64,000 nucleotides of DNA. Source: Staphylococcus equorum (GTDB lineage Bacteria > Bacillota > Bacilli > Staphylococcales > Staphylococcaceae). This document shows positions 62,694 to 64,000 of the stretch, piece after piece; the stretch's first letter is position 1; each line of letters starts with the position of its first letter. The position numbers and the translations under genes were made by a program. Below the pieces are notes generated by a model. That model was not told the origin of the DNA. It made no database searches and saw nothing but the letters and a program-made list of their open reading frames with translations. The stretch covers positions 310,001 through 374,000 of the forward strand of contig NZ_CP118982.1 in the NCBI RefSeq assembly GCF_029024965.1. Reading direction: 5' to 3'.

Positions 62694-64000
62694 ATGAAAA
62701 TATTAGCGATAACATCGTGTCCAAATGGGATAGCACACACGTATATGGCTCAAGAGAAACTAGAGCAAGCAGGTAAAGAAATGGGTATAGACATTAAAGT
62801 AGAGACGCAGGGAGGCGTTGGTGCTGAAAATGTTTTGACATCGAAAGAAATTAGAGAAGCGGATGGGATTATTATTGCCGCAGATCGCCAAGTAGATTTA
62901 TCTCGATTTGATGGGAAATTATTAATCAATGAAAGTGTTCGAGAAGGTATTCATAAACCACAAGAACTCATTCAACGTATTATCGATAAAGATGCACACA
63001 TACATCATGAAGCTAATGCGACAGGTGCTTCTAATCAAGATGATGAGGAGCAAAAAAGTGGCATGCAAATGATATACCAACATTTGATGAATGGTGTTTC
63101 ATTTATGGTTCCATTTATCGTTGTTGGTGGACTATTGATGGCAATTGCATTGACTTTAGGAGGCAAAGCCACACCTGAAGGGTTAGTAATACCGGAAGAT
63201 TCATTTTGGAAATCAATTGAAAATATCGGTAATTTAGCATTTAGCTTTATGGTTCCTATCTTGGCAGGTTATATTGCTGTAAGCATTGCAGATAAACCGG
63301 GGCTTGTGCCAGGGATGATTGGTGGTGCGATAGCTGCTGATGGTAGTTTTTATGGTAGTGACGCAGGTGCAGGTTTTTTAGGCGGTATCGTAGCAGGTTT
63401 CATAGCAGGTTATATTGCAAAATGGATAAAAAATATTAAAATACCAAAAGCAATGGCTCCAATTATGCCGATTATCATTATACCGATAATATCTTCACTT
63501 ATCGTAGGGCTCATTTTTATTTTCTTAATTGGCGCACCGATTGCTAGTATTTTTGAAGGCTTAACGACATGGTTGAAAGGGATGCAAGGAACAAATATCG
63601 TAATTTTAGCGTTGATTATTGGCGCAATGATTGCTTTTGATATGGGTGGACCAGTAAATAAAGTAGCATTTCTATTTGGTTCAGCATTGATTGCTGAAGG
63701 AAATTATGCAGTTATGGGTATGGTTGCTGTTGCAGTATGTACACCACCTATTGGTCTAGGTCTTGCAACATTTATCAACAAACGCAAGTTTAATAAAGGT
63801 GAAGTAGAAATGGGTAAAGCTTCATTTACAATGGGATTATTTGGTATAACGGAAGGTGCGATTCCTTTTGCTGCTCAAGATCCCTTACGTATTATACCTT
63901 CTAATATGATAGGTGCTATGATTGCAGCGGCAATTGCAGCAATTGGTGGCGTAGGTGACAGAGTAGCACACGGTGGACCTATCGTAGTTGTGCTTGGTGG
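62694..64000 (+). CDS. PTS EIIBC, fructose/mannose family (partial, cut by the window end)
   Basis: The frame is open to the last base, and at least 435 residues are visible. The N-terminal EIIB domain of fructose type holds the phospho-cysteine in ITSCPNGIAHTYMAQEKL (residue 9), a linker at about 100-120 follows, then EIIC with MNGVSFMVPFIVVGGLLMAI, DMGGPVNKVAF and FGITEGAIPFAAQDP. AAGGAGG lies nine bases before the ATG. There is no N-terminal EIIA; the EIIA-like domain of the preceding regulator or a separate gene past the window may serve. Substrate (fructose, mannose or mannosylglycerate type) is not decided. Confidence 0.88.
   Translation, partial: MKILAITSCPNGIAHTYMAQEKLEQAGKEMGIDIKVETQGGVGAENVLTSKEIREADGIIIAADRQVDLSRFDGKLLINESVREGIHKPQELIQRIIDKDAHIHHEANATGASNQDDEEQKSGMQMIYQHLMNGVSFMVPFIVVGGLLMAIALTLGGKATPEGLVIPEDSFWKSIENIGNLAFSFMVPILAGYIAVSIADKPGLVPGMIGGAIAADGSFYGSDAGAGFLGGIVAGFIAGYIAKWIKNIKIPKAMAPIMPIIIIPIISSLIVGLIFIFLIGAPIASIFEGLTTWLKGMQGTNIVILALIIGAMIAFDMGGPVNKVAFLFGSALIAEGNYAVMGMVAVAVCTPPIGLGLATFINKRKFNKGEVEMGKASFTMGLFGITEGAIPFAAQDPLRIIPSNMIGAMIAAAIAAIGGVGDRVAHGGPIVVVLG

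Overview
The window is low-GC Firmicute DNA and almost certainly a Staphylococcus chromosome. The evidence is AT-rich codon use, strong AGGAGG-type ribosome binding sites, short intergenic hairpins typical of the genus, a FemA-family gene, a fused glycosyltransferase/CDP-glycerol transferase of teichoic acid type, the aminotransferase-argCJB gene order, and an IS1182/IS1272-type transposase remnant. The mix of uptake systems (three PTS loci, TctCBA, lactate and gluconate permeases) would suit an environmental or food species such as the saprophyticus/xylosus/cohnii group. The species cannot be fixed from the sequence alone. No rRNA, tRNA, CRISPR array, prophage or intact insertion sequence is visible.

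Layout. 0-10 kb: the end of a betaine operon (betA), an SMR efflux protein, two GNAT acetyltransferases, a wall-polymer glycosyltransferase, a nitroreductase, a repeat-rich gap with the IS1182-family remnant, a CapA-like protein and a nucleoside hydrolase. 10-19 kb: a ProP-like osmolyte transporter, a membrane-anchored protein with a three-gene ABC exporter, a GntP permease under a 28-bp palindromic operator, and a 1-kb gap with a strong promoter and terminator that may encode a small RNA. 19-23.4 kb: the arginine operon (aminotransferase, argC, argJ, argB) behind a good promoter overlapped by an ArgR-type box. 23.9-28.6 kb: an acetyl-CoA synthetase, a flavin monooxygenase with its FMN reductase, and a VOC protein. 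28.7-33.6 kb: lactate permease and an MFS polyol-type transporter, divergent and both with cre sites, then ornithine carbamoyltransferase. 34-36.4 kb: a PTS EIICB gene cut by an in-frame stop between its domains, then nagB. 36.6-40.4 kb: a FemA-like protein and two zinc-ribbon membrane proteins. 40.6-49.2 kb: two further PTS loci, one lactose/cellobiose type with a ROK repressor and an unknown TIM-barrel-like protein, one ascorbate type with a PRD activator. 49.3-53.7 kb: a YjbR-like protein, a TarM-like glycosyltransferase, then two truncated genes meeting head to head (aromatic-acid transporter and FAD hydroxylase), and a thioesterase. 53.9-57 kb: TctCBA. 57.3-64 kb: PanE, an orphan MetQ under a SAM-I riboswitch, a lactate-dehydrogenase-like enzyme, a PRD regulator and a fructose-family PTS gene running off the window.

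Much of the region is carbon uptake under carbon catabolite control: CcpA-type cre sites precede lctP, the MFS transporter, the cel-type PTS, the ula-type regulator, tctC and, more weakly, the fru-type PTS. Arginine synthesis is split between the 19-kb operon and argF at 32.6 kb.

The observations most worth following are the in-frame stop between EIIC and EIIB, the head-to-head deletion scar at about 52.35 kb, a possible PSM-like peptide with a perfect Shine-Dalgarno sequence but an ATT start, the candidate small RNA before the arginine operon, the 28-bp operator with no linked regulator, and a portable terminator repeat used after nagB and after panE. I did not find a clear, wholly new multi-gene system.
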